Source of the DNA: an uncultured Spirochaetaceae bacterium
Lineage (GTDB): Bacteria; Spirochaetota; Spirochaetia; Sphaerochaetales; Sphaerochaetaceae
NCBI GenBank assembly: GCA_944389055.1
Contig: CALXKY010000004.1
Coordinates: 1-33,891, forward strand
Reading direction: 5' to 3'
Length of the DNA stretch: 33,891 bases
Position numbers and translations under genes: made by a program. Shown one piece after another: positions 1 to 7,258 of this stretch (the first letter of the stretch is position 1; every line of letters starts with the position of its first letter). The notes under the pieces were generated by a model, which searched no databases, had not been told where the DNA came from, and was given only the letters and a program-made list of their open reading frames with translations.

Positions 1-2
1 CT

Positions 3-245
3 CGTGTTGCGGGCGGGGAAAGATTCCTGCCGGGGGATCAGGTTAATTTTACGTTCGGGGGGGGGGGCAAGGATTATTTTCAGAATCTGACAGGAGATAG
101 GCTGCAGATGAAGCGATGCGTATGGGTTCGTGAAATATCAGCAGCGGGATGCTCGGCATCGGGCAGGCATGAATACGGGATGCATAATTCCCGGCTTATG
201 ACCGAGGTTCTGAATAAGCTTGATCGGAAGCAGATCTCCCGATGA
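3..245 (+). CDS. 3' end of an unrecognised protein (partial)
   Basis: An open frame enters from the left edge and runs 80 codons to a TGA just before the terminator hairpin at 253. I do not recognise the product. The visible part contains GERFLPGDQVNFTFGGGG early on and ends in NKLDRKQISR. The four glycines are written by an 11-base run of G at 57-67. The other two forward frames close early (at about 43 and 88), so this is the only open frame across the run. The coding call is uncertain: the stretch is short, has no start in the window, and a long G run invites length errors. Confidence 0.35.
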   Translation, partial: RVAGGERFLPGDQVNFTFGGGGKDYFQNLTGDRLQMKRCVWVREISAAGCSASGRHEYGMHNSRLMTEVLNKLDRKQISR

Positions 246-252
246 AGAAAGA

Positions 253-273
253 ACCAGCCTGCATGAGGCTGGT
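253..273 (-). terminator. Hairpin terminator between convergent genes
   Basis: ACCAGCCT and AGGCTGGT form a perfect 8-bp stem around the 5-base loop GCATG. On the minus strand it is followed at once by TCTTTCTTC, so it fits termination of darA. On the plus strand a T run sits 15 bases further on (288-293), so it may also serve the gene entering from the left. Confidence 0.7.
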
Positions 274-292
274 CCGTGCTTCCGGTCTTTTT

Positions 293-622
293 TCAGAACT
301 TCTGGGCTTTGTCTATGTCGAGGACGAATACTACGCAGCCGCCTGCTGGCACTTCGACCATGTTGGTGCCGGCAGCGCTGAACATCCTCATATCCGCGCC
401 GGAAACGGGGCTGAGCTGCATCCTGTGTCCTGCATACTTCTTGAGCACATCTATGACGGAGTCGACTTTGTCATCATCGGTTCCGATGAGAAGCGTAGTG
501 TTCTTTGCTTTCAGGAATCCACCTGTGGTGGAGAGCTTGGTAACGAAGAATCCCTTCTTATTGAGTTCCTGTACTGTGTCTGTCTCGTCTGCAGACTGTA
601 TGATTGAAAGAATCAGCTTCAT
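293..622 (-). CDS. darA: Cyclic-di-AMP receptor, DarA/PstA (PII-like) family
   Basis: A 109-residue protein of the DarA/PstA (formerly YaaQ) family: small PII-like trimers that bind the second messenger c-di-AMP in Firmicutes. The start MKLILSIIQSADETDTVQEL, the core TKLSTTGGFLKAKNTTLLIG (residues 28-47) and the following DDDKVDSVIDVL are the family signature; the TTGGFL-x-x-x-NTT segment lies in the ligand pocket. Length is normal. The start is set by GAGGAGA eight bases upstream. It is a single gene with its own promoter and terminator. What it regulates is not known from the sequence. The family call is secure; c-di-AMP binding is inferred. Confidence 0.9.
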   Translation of the reverse strand: MKLILSIIQSADETDTVQELNKKGFFVTKLSTTGGFLKAKNTTLLIGTDDDKVDSVIDVLKKYAGHRMQLSPVSGADMRMFSAAGTNMVEVPAGGCVVFVLDIDKAQKF

Positions 623-644
623 CGCTTTTCTCCTCTTTCATGGA

Positions 645-674
645 ATTATAGCATGCAGATGCTTATGCAAGCAA
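645..674 (-). promoter_or_regulatory. Sigma-70 promoter of darA
   Basis: Read on the minus strand, TTGCTT (674-669) and TATAAT (650-645) are 18 bases apart and end about 22 bases before the darA start codon. The -10 is a perfect consensus match. Confidence 0.7.
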
Positions 675-685
675 TCTTTGCATGC
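651..685. repeat. Nested inverted repeat over the darA promoter
   Basis: The outer arms GCATGCA (651-657) and TGCATGC (679-685) and the inner arms TGCTT (660-664) and AAGCA (669-673) nest around the same centre, with GAT/ATC also partly paired. The 35-bp element spans the -35 and spacer of the darA promoter, where a repressor or activator dimer could bind. Confidence 0.5.
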
Positions 686-746
686 GTTTCCTTAAAAATC
701 CCGTGCATCGCTTCCTGAGGCCCGGAAGGCTCAGTATCCTTGCAGC

Positions 747-1178
747 ATGGCGAAGAAGGAAATGGTGAAGCTCGGAGCAGCTATCCTGATATCATTCACG
801 CTTGTTTCTGCTATGGCTGTCTTCTTCATCAGGCTCTCTGAGGCAGGAAGGCCTGCCACGCCTTCCTCGGATATCCGCGATACCGTGATTGCCCTTGACG
901 GAAGCGTATGGCAGACGGATAAGGATGGGCGCAAGCTCTTCGCGGAGGCGTTCGGACACCGCACGGACGGGAGCCTCTCCATCAGGAGGTCAGGCGATGA
1001 TACGCTCATCTTCAGCTTCGGTTCCGTCTCCGTGGCTGCAGGCTTCTGCGATGGCTATCTTTCCGGATTCCTGGGAGACAGCCTGTTCACCGTGCATATC
1101 TCAGAAAGCCGTACCGGAGAAGGGGAGTCGCTCTCCATCCTCTCCGGTGAGACCGTCATCGTCTATTCGGCCAAGTGA
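747..1178 (+). CDS. Small membrane-anchored protein of unknown function
   Basis: A 143-residue protein I do not recognise. Residues 7-29 form one hydrophobic segment after a short lysine-rich start, which predicts a cytoplasmic N-terminus, one membrane helix and an external domain of about 110 residues rich in beta-type segments ([35 protein letters not shown]). No lipobox is visible. The last 16 bases overlap the 3' end of pyrG on the other strand. There is no Shine-Dalgarno sequence; TATCCT lies exactly six bases before the ATG, so the mRNA may be leaderless. A later ATG at 762 follows AAGAAGGA but with a spacing of only one base. Coding is likely but not certain. Confidence 0.6.
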   Translation: MAKKEMVKLGAAILISFTLVSAMAVFFIRLSEAGRPATPSSDIRDTVIALDGSVWQTDKDGRKLFAEAFGHRTDGSLSIRRSGDDTLIFSFGSVSVAAGFCDGYLSGFLGDSLFTVHISESRTGEGESLSILSGETVIVYSAK

Positions 1179-2770
1179 TTCTCCAGGGCCGCATGCACAA
1201 ATGCCTGGAAGCACGGATGAGGCCTGTTCGGGCGTGACTTGAACTCAGGGTGGAACTGCACGCCGAGGAAGAATGGATGATCGGGGATCTCCACTGCCTC
1301 AACAAGACGGCCGTCAGGACTCGTGCCCGCGATCATCATCCCATGCGACTCGAATTCATCCCTGTACTCATTCGTGAATTCGTATCTGTGCCTATGGCGC
1401 TCGCTGATGCTGGTCGTTCCATAGGCTTTCTCCATTATCGAGCCTTCCGTGATCCGGCATGGGTATGCACCGAGCCTCATCGTTCCTCCGAGCGGTATGT
1501 TTCCCTTCTGGTCCGGCATCAGCGAGATCACGGGATGCCTGGTATCAGGAGAGAATTCCGAGGAGTCAGCATCTGCGTATCCGAGCACATCGCGCGCGAA
1601 TTCTATGACGGCTGTCTGCATTCCCAGGCAGATGCCGAGGTAGGGTATCCTGTTCTCCCGTGCGTACTTCGCGGCTTCGACCTTTCCCGGTATTCCCCTC
1701 GAACCGAAGCCTCCGGGAACCAGGATTCCCGAGACATTCCCGAGAAGGGATGGGGCTGTATTCTCATTGAGATCCTCCGCATCGATCCAGTCAATCGAAA
1801 TCTGGGTGCCCTCAGCCCAGCCGGCATGCTTGAGAGCTTCTATCACCGAGAGATATGCATCATGCAGCTGTATGTATTTGCCGACGAGCGCGATCCTGAC
1901 AGTTTCCCTGCTTTCCTTTGCCCTCCTGAGCATCTCCTTCCAGTCTTCCATGTCCGCAGGCTGGGTGCTGAGCCCGAGTTCGCGGCATACGATGGTATCG
2001 AGATTCTCGTTCTGCAGCATCACGGGAGCTTCGTAGAGGATAGGGACAGTCGCATTCTCGATGACGCAGTCGCGCTTCACATTGCAGAAGAGCGCTATCT
2101 TCTGCTTCACCGATTCCTCTATCGGTTCATCCGCGCGGCATACGATGATGTCCGGGAAGAGCCCGGCATTCATCATCTCCTTCACGGAGTGCTGGGTAGG
2201 CTTTGACTTGTGCTCGCCTGAGGAGCGGATATATGGTACCAGCGTCACGTGTATGAACAGGCAGTTCTCCTTGCCGCATTCATGGGCAATCTGGCGTATG
2301 GCTTCCAGGAATGGCTGCGATTCGATATCTCCGATTGTTCCTCCGATTTCGGTTATCACGACATCGGCGCCGGTCTTCTCTCCGAGCGAGCAGATGAATT
2401 TCTTTATCTCATCGGTGACATGCGGGATGATCTGCACCGTCGATCCCAGATACTCGCCATTGCGTTCCTTATTCAGCACGCTCCAGAAAACCCTGCCCGA
2501 GGTGAGGTTCGAGAACTTGTTGAGGCTTTCATCGATGAATCTCTCGTAATGGCCGAGATCGAGATCCGTCTCCGATCCATCATCGGTGACGAAGACTTCT
2601 CCGTGCTGGAGCGGGTTCATCGTCCCTGGATCGACATTCATGTATGGATCCAGCTTCTGTGCTGCCACCTTGAGTCCCCGTGCTTTGAGAAGGCGGCCAA
2701 GGCTGGCTGCCGTGATTCCTTTCCCGAGTCCTGAAACGACTCCTCCAGTAACGAAGATATGCTTTGTCAT
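1163..2770 (-). CDS. pyrG: CTP synthase
   Basis: Makes CTP from UTP, ATP and glutamine, the last step of pyrimidine nucleotide synthesis. The 535-residue length is normal. The N-terminal synthase domain (about 1-265) opens with [20 protein letters not shown], the ATP-binding loop; [20 protein letters not shown] and GGTIGDIES follow. The C-terminal class I glutaminase domain has GICLGMQ with the nucleophile Cys and VQFHPEF with the catalytic His and Glu. GGAGGAAGGTG lies upstream of the ATG. The start codon overlaps the stop of the ANTAR gene by four bases (ATGA), so translation is probably coupled and pyrG is the third gene of a glnA operon. That placement is unusual and suggests joint control of glutamine supply and one of its consumers. 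Confidence 0.97.
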   Translation of the reverse strand: MTKHIFVTGGVVSGLGKGITAASLGRLLKARGLKVAAQKLDPYMNVDPGTMNPLQHGEVFVTDDGSETDLDLGHYERFIDESLNKFSNLTSGRVFWSVLNKERNGEYLGSTVQIIPHVTDEIKKFICSLGEKTGADVVITEIGGTIGDIESQPFLEAIRQIAHECGKENCLFIHVTLVPYIRSSGEHKSKPTQHSVKEMMNAGLFPDIIVCRADEPIEESVKQKIALFCNVKRDCVIENATVPILYEAPVMLQNENLDTIVCRELGLSTQPADMEDWKEMLRRAKESRETVRIALVGKYIQLHDAYLSVIEALKHAGWAEGTQISIDWIDAEDLNENTAPSLLGNVSGILVPGGFGSRGIPGKVEAAKYARENRIPYLGICLGMQTAVIEFARDVLGYADADSSEFSPDTRHPVISLMPDQKGNIPLGGTMRLGAYPCRITEGSIMEKAYGTTSISERHRHRYEFTNEYRDEFESHGMMIAGTSPDGRLVEAVEIPDHPFFLGVQFHPEFKSRPNRPHPCFQAFVHAALENHLAE

Positions 2771-3339
2771 AAATCACCTTCCTCCAATCCGCGCAGCACA
2801 AGCATAGCGGCGCTGCGGAGCGTTATGCGCCTGTCCATTGCGAGGCGTTCTATCATCCTGTGGGATTCTTCCTCATCCATTCCCTTATTCAGTGCAAGGG
2901 CACACTTTGCCTTTCCGATTATCTTCAGATCCTCGATCCGTCCCTCAAGCGTCCTTATCTTCCTGAGGTTCTCAGCCTTCATTGTCCTGAGGCATGAGGC
3001 GAGCGACAGGGCAGATGAGAGGGAGGCGCGCAGCACGGGCTTCACAACAGTGAGCACACCGTCCTTTGAAAGCCTTTCCGCGTATGCCGCTGCCGCTTCA
3101 GCCCTCATGAGCATGATGACCGCGGCATCTGATTCCTCTGCTGCCATATGGGCGAGCTCCATTCCCGGTTCATCGCTGAGCGGGTAGCTGATGATGACTG
3201 CATCCCACTCCTCGTCCAGTATCCTCCGCCTTGCCGCCGCGGAAGAGGAAGCGAGAGAGACGGAAGCACCCTCATCAGTGATGAGGCTTCCGAGGATTTC
3301 CCTGCTTCTCTCCGACGAGGATACTGCGAGCACTTTCAC
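2767..3339 (-). CDS. ANTAR-domain RNA-binding regulator with degenerate receiver
   Basis: A 190-residue protein built as a receiver-like domain (about 1-120), a helical linker and a C-terminal ANTAR domain (about 128-188: [19 protein letters not shown], then [18 protein letters not shown]). ANTAR proteins bind paired hexaloop hairpins in nascent mRNA and prevent termination. In the receiver the usual phospho-aspartate position reads [11 protein letters not shown], with Ser or Tyr where Asp is expected, so control by phosphorylation is unlikely. Its start overlaps the glnA stop, and its stop overlaps the pyrG start, each as ATGA. ANTAR regulators beside glnA are known from Clostridium (NitR/GlnR). 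Likely targets are the leaders of glnA or glnN nearby. The fold call is firm; the target is inferred. Confidence 0.88.
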   Translation of the reverse strand: MKVLAVSSSERSREILGSLITDEGASVSLASSSAAARRRILDEEWDAVIISYPLSDEPGMELAHMAAEESDAAVIMLMRAEAAAAYAERLSKDGVLTVVKPVLRASLSSALSLASCLRTMKAENLRKIRTLEGRIEDLKIIGKAKCALALNKGMDEEESHRMIERLAMDRRITLRSAAMLVLRGLEEGDL

Positions 3340-4601
3340 GTTACCAGGAACTCCATGTCGCGGGCAGTCACCTTCGGATAGCCGGAGTCTGCCGCAGTTT
3401 TCCAGTCAGTGCGCTTCGCTTCAAGGAAGCATCTGATGAGATGCTCTGGAAGCAGGGAGTGCACGAATTCCGAATCCTCTGCTTTCTCTATGGCTTCCTT
3501 GAGATTCTCCGGAAGCTTCTGTCCTTCCTCTATAACGCTGAGGCTGAGATTGTCCCTCATTCCCTCTGCTGCAGCGCTTGCGAGGAGAAGCAGCGCAAGG
3601 TAAGGGCTGCATGAAGGATCTGCCGATCTGACTTCGAGCCTCTTCGCGCTCTCATGCGCTGTCTCGGGCATGCGTATGAGAAGATTGCGGTTCCCTGTTC
3701 CCCAGCTGATGCTTCCCGGTGCCTCAAATGAGCCGAGCCGGTCGTATGAATTCGCTACAGGATTGAGGAATACCGTGATCTCAGGGATCCTCCTGAGGAT
3801 TCCCGCTGCCATGCTTTCCCTTACATCATCGAATGATCCACCGTTCCTGTGGCATGAGAGGCTGATATGGAATCCCGATCCGGATTCATCAAAAAGCGGC
3901 TTCGGAAGGAACGAGGCATAGAGCCCGGAGCGGTAGGCGAGCATCTTCACAGCCGATTTGAATGTGATGATGTCGTCAGCGGCGCTGAGAAGCCCAGATG
4001 GCCTGAATGCGACCTCATTCTGCCCTGGCCCCTTCTCGTGATGGCTCGTCTCGATGTATATGCCCATCTCCTCGAGTATCAGGGAAATCTCCCTCCTGAG
4101 GTTCTCTCCCTTGTCCATCGGCGCCACATCGAGGTAGCCGGCTCTGTCCATGGGGCTGAGCGTAGGATTGCCGCTGTCGTCCAGACCGAAGAGATAGAAT
4201 TCGCATTCGGTGCCTGCAAGCATCGGCATGCCGTCTTCCCTCAGCTTTCTCTCGAGATTCCTCAGCAGATAGCGTGCATCGCCCTCGAACGGGGTTCCGT
4301 CCGGATGCTTTATGCTGCAGTAGAGGCGTGTGACGCGTCCATGTTCCGTGGGGCGCCACGGAAGGACGGCAAGCGTCTCAGGGTCTGGGAAGAGAAGGAG
4401 ATCGGAGTCCTCGATGTTGAGGAAGCCGCGTATTGCGGAGGCATCGAACCTTATTCCTTCATCGAAAGCCCTCTCAAGCTCGCTGGCTGATATGGAGACA
4501 TTCTTAAGCTGTCCGAAGATATCACAGAAGGAGAGACGCACGAATCGCACGCTGTTCTCCCTTGCATAGGATAGGACATCATTCCTGCTATACCCGGTCA
4601 T
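3336..4601 (-). CDS. glnA: Glutamine synthetase, type I
   Basis: Joins ammonia to glutamate using ATP. From the chosen start it has 421 residues, slightly shorter than the usual 440-470. Visible motifs in order are the beta-grasp start with VRFVRLSFCDIFGQLKNV, GTECEFYLF (metal Glu), SHHEKGPGQNEVAF, ESGSGFHISLS (ATP-binding His), NSYDRL, RNLLIRMP and EVRSADPSCSPYLALLLL. Some positions differ from canonical enzymes (GSGFHIS for GSGMHxH, NSYDRL for NSYKRL), so it is a diverged member. No NLY adenylylation site is seen. The frame stays open to 4703, but I choose the ATG at 4601 because GAGGTG precedes it by a few bases and the family begins here. It heads the operon with the ANTAR gene and pyrG and is divergent from glnN. 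Confidence 0.92.
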   Translation of the reverse strand: MTGYSRNDVLSYARENSVRFVRLSFCDIFGQLKNVSISASELERAFDEGIRFDASAIRGFLNIEDSDLLLFPDPETLAVLPWRPTEHGRVTRLYCSIKHPDGTPFEGDARYLLRNLERKLREDGMPMLAGTECEFYLFGLDDSGNPTLSPMDRAGYLDVAPMDKGENLRREISLILEEMGIYIETSHHEKGPGQNEVAFRPSGLLSAADDIITFKSAVKMLAYRSGLYASFLPKPLFDESGSGFHISLSCHRNGGSFDDVRESMAAGILRRIPEITVFLNPVANSYDRLGSFEAPGSISWGTGNRNLLIRMPETAHESAKRLEVRSADPSCSPYLALLLLASAAAEGMRDNLSLSVIEEGQKLPENLKEAIEKAEDSEFVHSLLPEHLIRCFLEAKRTDWKTAADSGYPKVTARDMEFLVT

Positions 4602-4706
4602 AGCACCTCGCTTTGTGTGAAAGGCCTGGGAATCGCCGAGATTCCCTCCAAAGCACCGGATACCGGGAGAGAAAGGCCTCAGCTTCCCTGACGCCTTTGT
4701 CAACGG
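4602..4706 (-). promoter_or_regulatory. Structured 5' leader of the glnA operon
   Basis: About 105 bases lie between the likely transcription start (near 4706) and the glnA ATG. Read on the minus strand, the first element is TGAC-AAAGGC-GTCA (4702-4689), a 4-bp stem with a six-base loop carrying A at position 1 and G at position 4, which is the ANTAR hexaloop rule. Further on, GGGAATC-TCGGC-GATTCCC (4646-4628) is a 7-bp hairpin, and two copies of the self-complementary AGGCCT (near 4674-4679 and 4622-4627) could close a larger stem around it. I see only one clear hexaloop, not the usual pair, and no strong U run. Confidence 0.45.
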
Positions 4707-4712
4707 AATGAG

Positions 4713-4740
4713 AATATACGCATCGGTGCTGTTTCATCAA
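4713..4740 (-). promoter_or_regulatory. Sigma-70 promoter of the glnA operon
   Basis: On the minus strand, TTGATG (4740-4735) and TATATT (4718-4713) are separated by 16 bases. It is divergent from the glnN promoter about 20 bases away. Confidence 0.65.
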
Positions 4741-4757
4741 GTGCACGCTGCGTGATG

Positions 4758-4786
4758 TTGACTATATGAAATCTCTTGGATATAAC
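4758..4786 (+). promoter_or_regulatory. Sigma-70 promoter of glnN
   Basis: TTGACT (4758-4763) and TATAAC (4781-4786) are separated by exactly 17 bases, close to full consensus. Transcription should start near 4793, only about eight bases before the terminator hairpin. Confidence 0.8.
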
Positions 4787-4800
4787 AGATTCGTCAACAA

Positions 4801-4832
4801 GGGTGTTGCAGGGCGATGCAGCACCCTTTTTT
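4801..4832 (+). terminator. Intrinsic terminator (attenuator) in the glnN leader
   Basis: GGGTGTTGCA (4801-4810) pairs with TGCAGCACCC (4817-4826) over ten bases with one G-U pair, around the six-base loop GGGCGA, and is followed directly by six T. It sits between the glnN promoter and the glnN ribosome site, so it can only act as an attenuator or as a 5' stability element. The loop does not follow the ANTAR A-x-x-G rule. Confidence 0.8.
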
Positions 4833-4847
4833 GGTCAGGGAGGAGCT

Positions 4848-6932
4848 ATGGAGTCGGTTGCGGATTATTTCGGTTCTCTGGTATTCAACGATGATGTGAT
4901 GAGGGAGAGGCTCCCGAAGGATGTGTACAAAGCCCTCAGGCGCACTGTCGATGAAGGCAAGGATCTGGATATCAACATAGCCAATGCCGTTGCCAATGCG
5001 ATGAAGAACTGGGCAATCGAGAAGGGCTGCACGCACTACACGCACTGGTTCCAGCCGATGACGGGAATCACTGCGGAGAAGCATGAGGCTTTCATTGCTC
5101 CGGCTGCAGGCGGCAAGGTTCTCCTCGAGTTCTCGGGAAAGGAGCTCATAAAAGGCGAGCCGGATGCCTCATCATTCCCATCAGGAGGGCTCCGGGCAAC
5201 ATTCGAGGCGAGGGGATACACTGCATGGGACCCGACAAGCTATGCCTTCATAAAGGATGAGACCTTGTGCATCCCGACTGCTTTCTGCTCATACTCCGGC
5301 GAGTCACTGGACAAGAAGACGCCGCTTCTGCGGAGCATGGAGGCGATTTCCGCGGAGGCTCTGAAGATTCTCCGCCTCTTCGGGACGGATGCGAGGCGCG
5401 TCATAACGACTGTGGGCCCTGAACAGGAATACTTCCTCATCGACAAGAAGGATTACGACAGGCGCAAGGATCTGATCTACACTGGCCGCACTCTTCTCGG
5501 TGCCCGTTCCCCGAAGGGGCAGGAGATGGAGGATCACTACTTCGGTGCGCTCCGCACGCGTGTCTCGGAATACATGCAGGATCTTGACAGGGAGCTCTGG
5601 AAGCTCGGCATCTATGCCAAGACCTCGCACAATGAAGTTGCGCCATGCCAGCATGAACTGGCTCCCATCTTCACTACGACGAATATCGCGGTGGACAACA
5701 ATCAGCTCACGATGGAGATCATGAAGAAGGTTGCTGAGCGCCATGGATTTGCATGTCTGCTTCATGAAAAGCCATTTGCAGGGGTGAATGGTTCGGGAAA
5801 GCACAACAACTGGTCGCTCTGCACCGATAAGGGCACGAATATCCTTGAGCCGGGCGATAGCCCTAAGGATAATGCACAGTTCCTCCTCTTCCTTGTCGCG
5901 GTGCTCAAGGCTGTCGATGAGTATCAGGATCTGCTGAGGATGTCTGTGGCTTCTGCCGGGAATGACCACAGGCTTGGTGCGAATGAGGCACCTCCTGCCA
6001 TAGTCTCCGTCTTCCTCGGCGATGAGCTTACGGAGATTCTTGAGGCGATTGCGGAAGGCAAGCCCGTTGCCGGACGCACGAAGGAGCGCATGCAGCTGGG
6101 AGTCCATGTCCTTCCTGCCATTCCGAAGGATACCTCGGACCGCAACAGGACGAGCCCGTTCGCTTTCACGGGCAACAAGTTCGAATTCAGGATGCTCGGA
6201 TCATCATTCTCAGTGGCAGAGCCGAATACGGTCCTCAACACGATCGTGGCAAAGGAACTCAGGGAATTCCACCGGATCCTTTCATCAGCCACTGACTTCA
6301 CGGCCGCCGTCAATGACCTTGTCCGTGATACCTACATCAGCCACCGCCGCATCGTTTTCAATGGCAACAACTACTCGAAGGAGTGGGTGGAGGAGGCTGA
6401 GAGGCGTGGCCTGATGAATCTTGCTTCCGCTCCCGATGCCTACGATGCCATGCTTGCCCCGAAGAATATCGAGGTGTTCAGCGAGTTCGGAATCTATAGC
6501 TCGATTGAGCTCCATTCGCGTTCGGAGATCCTCAATGAGGAGTATTCGAAGACAATCCACATCGAGGCTCTTACGATGATCGATATGATCAACAGGCAGG
6601 TGATGCCTGCCGTTATAGGCTATTCTGCCAGGATCGCTTCATCGATAGCCGCGAAGAGGGCAGCGCTGCCTGAGATGAATCTCGACGCGGAGACGGACAG
6701 GCTTGCGGAGATAGGAGCGCTGGAGAATGATCTCCACCATGCGGTGAAGGAGCTTGAGAAGGCAGTGGCAATCGCCTCCGGTTATTCGGGCTCCCCGCTT
6801 GCGCATTATTACCGCAATACCGTTCTCCCTCTGATGGATGAGGTGAGGACGCACTGCGATGCGCTCGAACTCATCGTCGGGCAGAAGGACTGGCCGTATC
6901 CGACATACGGGGAAATGCTCTTCTACGTCTGA
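4848..6932 (+). CDS. glnN: Glutamine synthetase, type III
   Basis: A 694-residue GSIII, the large hexameric/dodecameric form of glutamine synthetase known from Bacteroides, Clostridia, cyanobacteria and spirochaetes. Visible motifs are GPEQEYFLID, TSHNEVAPCQHELAPIF, NGSGKHNNWSLCTDKG, GNDHRLGANEAPPAI and NRTSPFAFTGNKFEFRMLGSS, and the ending WPYPTYGEMLFYV is typical. An in-frame ATG exists at 4776, but it lies upstream of the predicted transcription start; the ATG at 4848 follows GGGAGGAGCT with ideal spacing and is chosen. It is divergent from the glnA operon, giving the cell two unrelated glutamine synthetases side by side. Expression is probably set by the terminator in its short leader. 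Confidence 0.96.
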   Translation: MESVADYFGSLVFNDDVMRERLPKDVYKALRRTVDEGKDLDINIANAVANAMKNWAIEKGCTHYTHWFQPMTGITAEKHEAFIAPAAGGKVLLEFSGKELIKGEPDASSFPSGGLRATFEARGYTAWDPTSYAFIKDETLCIPTAFCSYSGESLDKKTPLLRSMEAISAEALKILRLFGTDARRVITTVGPEQEYFLIDKKDYDRRKDLIYTGRTLLGARSPKGQEMEDHYFGALRTRVSEYMQDLDRELWKLGIYAKTSHNEVAPCQHELAPIFTTTNIAVDNNQLTMEIMKKVAERHGFACLLHEKPFAGVNGSGKHNNWSLCTDKGTNILEPGDSPKDNAQFLLFLVAVLKAVDEYQDLLRMSVASAGNDHRLGANEAPPAIVSVFLGDELTEILEAIAEGKPVAGRTKERMQLGVHVLPAIPKDTSDRNRTSPFAFTGNKFEFRMLGSSFSVAEPNTVLNTIVAKELREFHRILSSATDFTAAVNDLVRDTYISHRRIVFNGNNYSKEWVEEAERRGLMNLASAPDAYDAMLAPKNIEVFSEFGIYSSIELHSRSEILNEEYSKTIHIEALTMIDMINRQVMPAVIGYSARIASSIAAKRAALPEMNLDAETDRLAEIGALENDLHHAVKELEKAVAIASGYSGSPLAHYYRNTVLPLMDEVRTHCDALELIVGQKDWPYPTYGEMLFYV

Positions 6933-6941
6933 AAAGAAAAA

Positions 6942-6976
6942 ACCGGAGCTCTGAGGTGATCCTCATTGGCTCCGGT
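6942..6976 (-). terminator. Intrinsic terminator of the rubredoxin gene
   Basis: ACCGGAGC (6942-6949) and GCTCCGGT (6969-6976) form an 8-bp stem, with GAGG/CCTC pairing inside. On the minus strand it is followed by TTTTTCTTTTCA. On the plus strand there is no T run, though the stem may still help end glnN transcripts. Confidence 0.8.
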
Positions 6977-6981
6977 CCGGT

Positions 6982-7140
6982 TCATGCTTCCGCGAACTCT
7001 TCCTTGCCAGCGCCGCAGAGCGGGCAGACCCAGTCCTCGGGTACATCTTCCCACTTCGTTCCCGGTGCGATTCCGTTATCGGGATCTCCGGCAGCTTCAT
7101 CATAGACATAGCCGCAGAGATTGCAGACATACTTCTTCAT
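6982..7140 (-). CDS. Rubredoxin
   Basis: A 52-residue one-iron electron carrier of the cytoplasm, starting [20 protein letters not shown]. The two CxxC pairs, CNLC (residues 6-9) and CPLC (39-42), hold one iron, and [17 protein letters not shown] is the family core. Length is exactly that of classic rubredoxins. GGAGG lies seven bases before the ATG. It is a single gene with its own terminator, and a Fur-type palindrome overlaps its promoter, so expression is probably iron- or peroxide-responsive. Likely roles are oxygen or peroxide removal with rubrerythrin or flavodiiron proteins in an anaerobe, but no partner is in the window. Confidence 0.95.
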   Translation of the reverse strand: MKKYVCNLCGYVYDEAAGDPDNGIAPGTKWEDVPEDWVCPLCGAGKEEFAEA

Positions 7141-7154
7141 AATGTGCCTCCATT

Positions 7155-7173
7155 ATTGATAATCGTTATCAAT
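7155..7173. promoter_or_regulatory. Fur/PerR-type operator
   Basis: ATTGATAATCGTTATCAAT is an inverted repeat with 8-base arms. The core TGATAATCGTTATCA differs at one base from the Fur 7-1-7 consensus TGATAATNATTATCA. It sits just downstream of the rubredoxin -10 and upstream of the symporter start, so it could control both genes. Confidence 0.7.
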
Positions 7174-7202
7174 AAGGTACTCCATTTGCTTACAGCAGTC
7201 AA
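7174..7202 (-). promoter_or_regulatory. Promoter of the rubredoxin gene
   Basis: On the minus strand, TTGACT (7202-7197) and the weak -10 TACCTT (7179-7174) are 17 bases apart. The operator begins at the next base, the expected place for a repressor. Confidence 0.5.
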
Positions 7203-7258
7203 TTGCCGGAAATATATGGTATCATTGCATCGATAGCTAAATGGAAAAGGGGGATCCG

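Noticed and set aside
1250-2206. Long open frame on the plus strand opposite pyrG
   Set aside because: It is antisense to a certain CTP synthase gene, with no ribosome site and no recognisable motif; it follows from the codon bias of the real gene.
4811-4816. Six-base loop of the glnN terminator as an ANTAR hexaloop
   Set aside because: The loop GGGCGA lacks A at position 1 and G at position 4.
4776-4847. Upstream ATG extending glnN by 24 codons
   Set aside because: It overlaps the promoter -10 and the terminator; the ATG at 4848 has the ribosome site.
5304-6107. Minus-strand open frame opposite glnN
   Set aside because: It lies wholly inside a certain glnN and shows no family motif.
7245-7252. 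G run before the symporter as a slippery tract
   Set aside because: It is short, outside the chosen coding region, and explained as a ribosome site.
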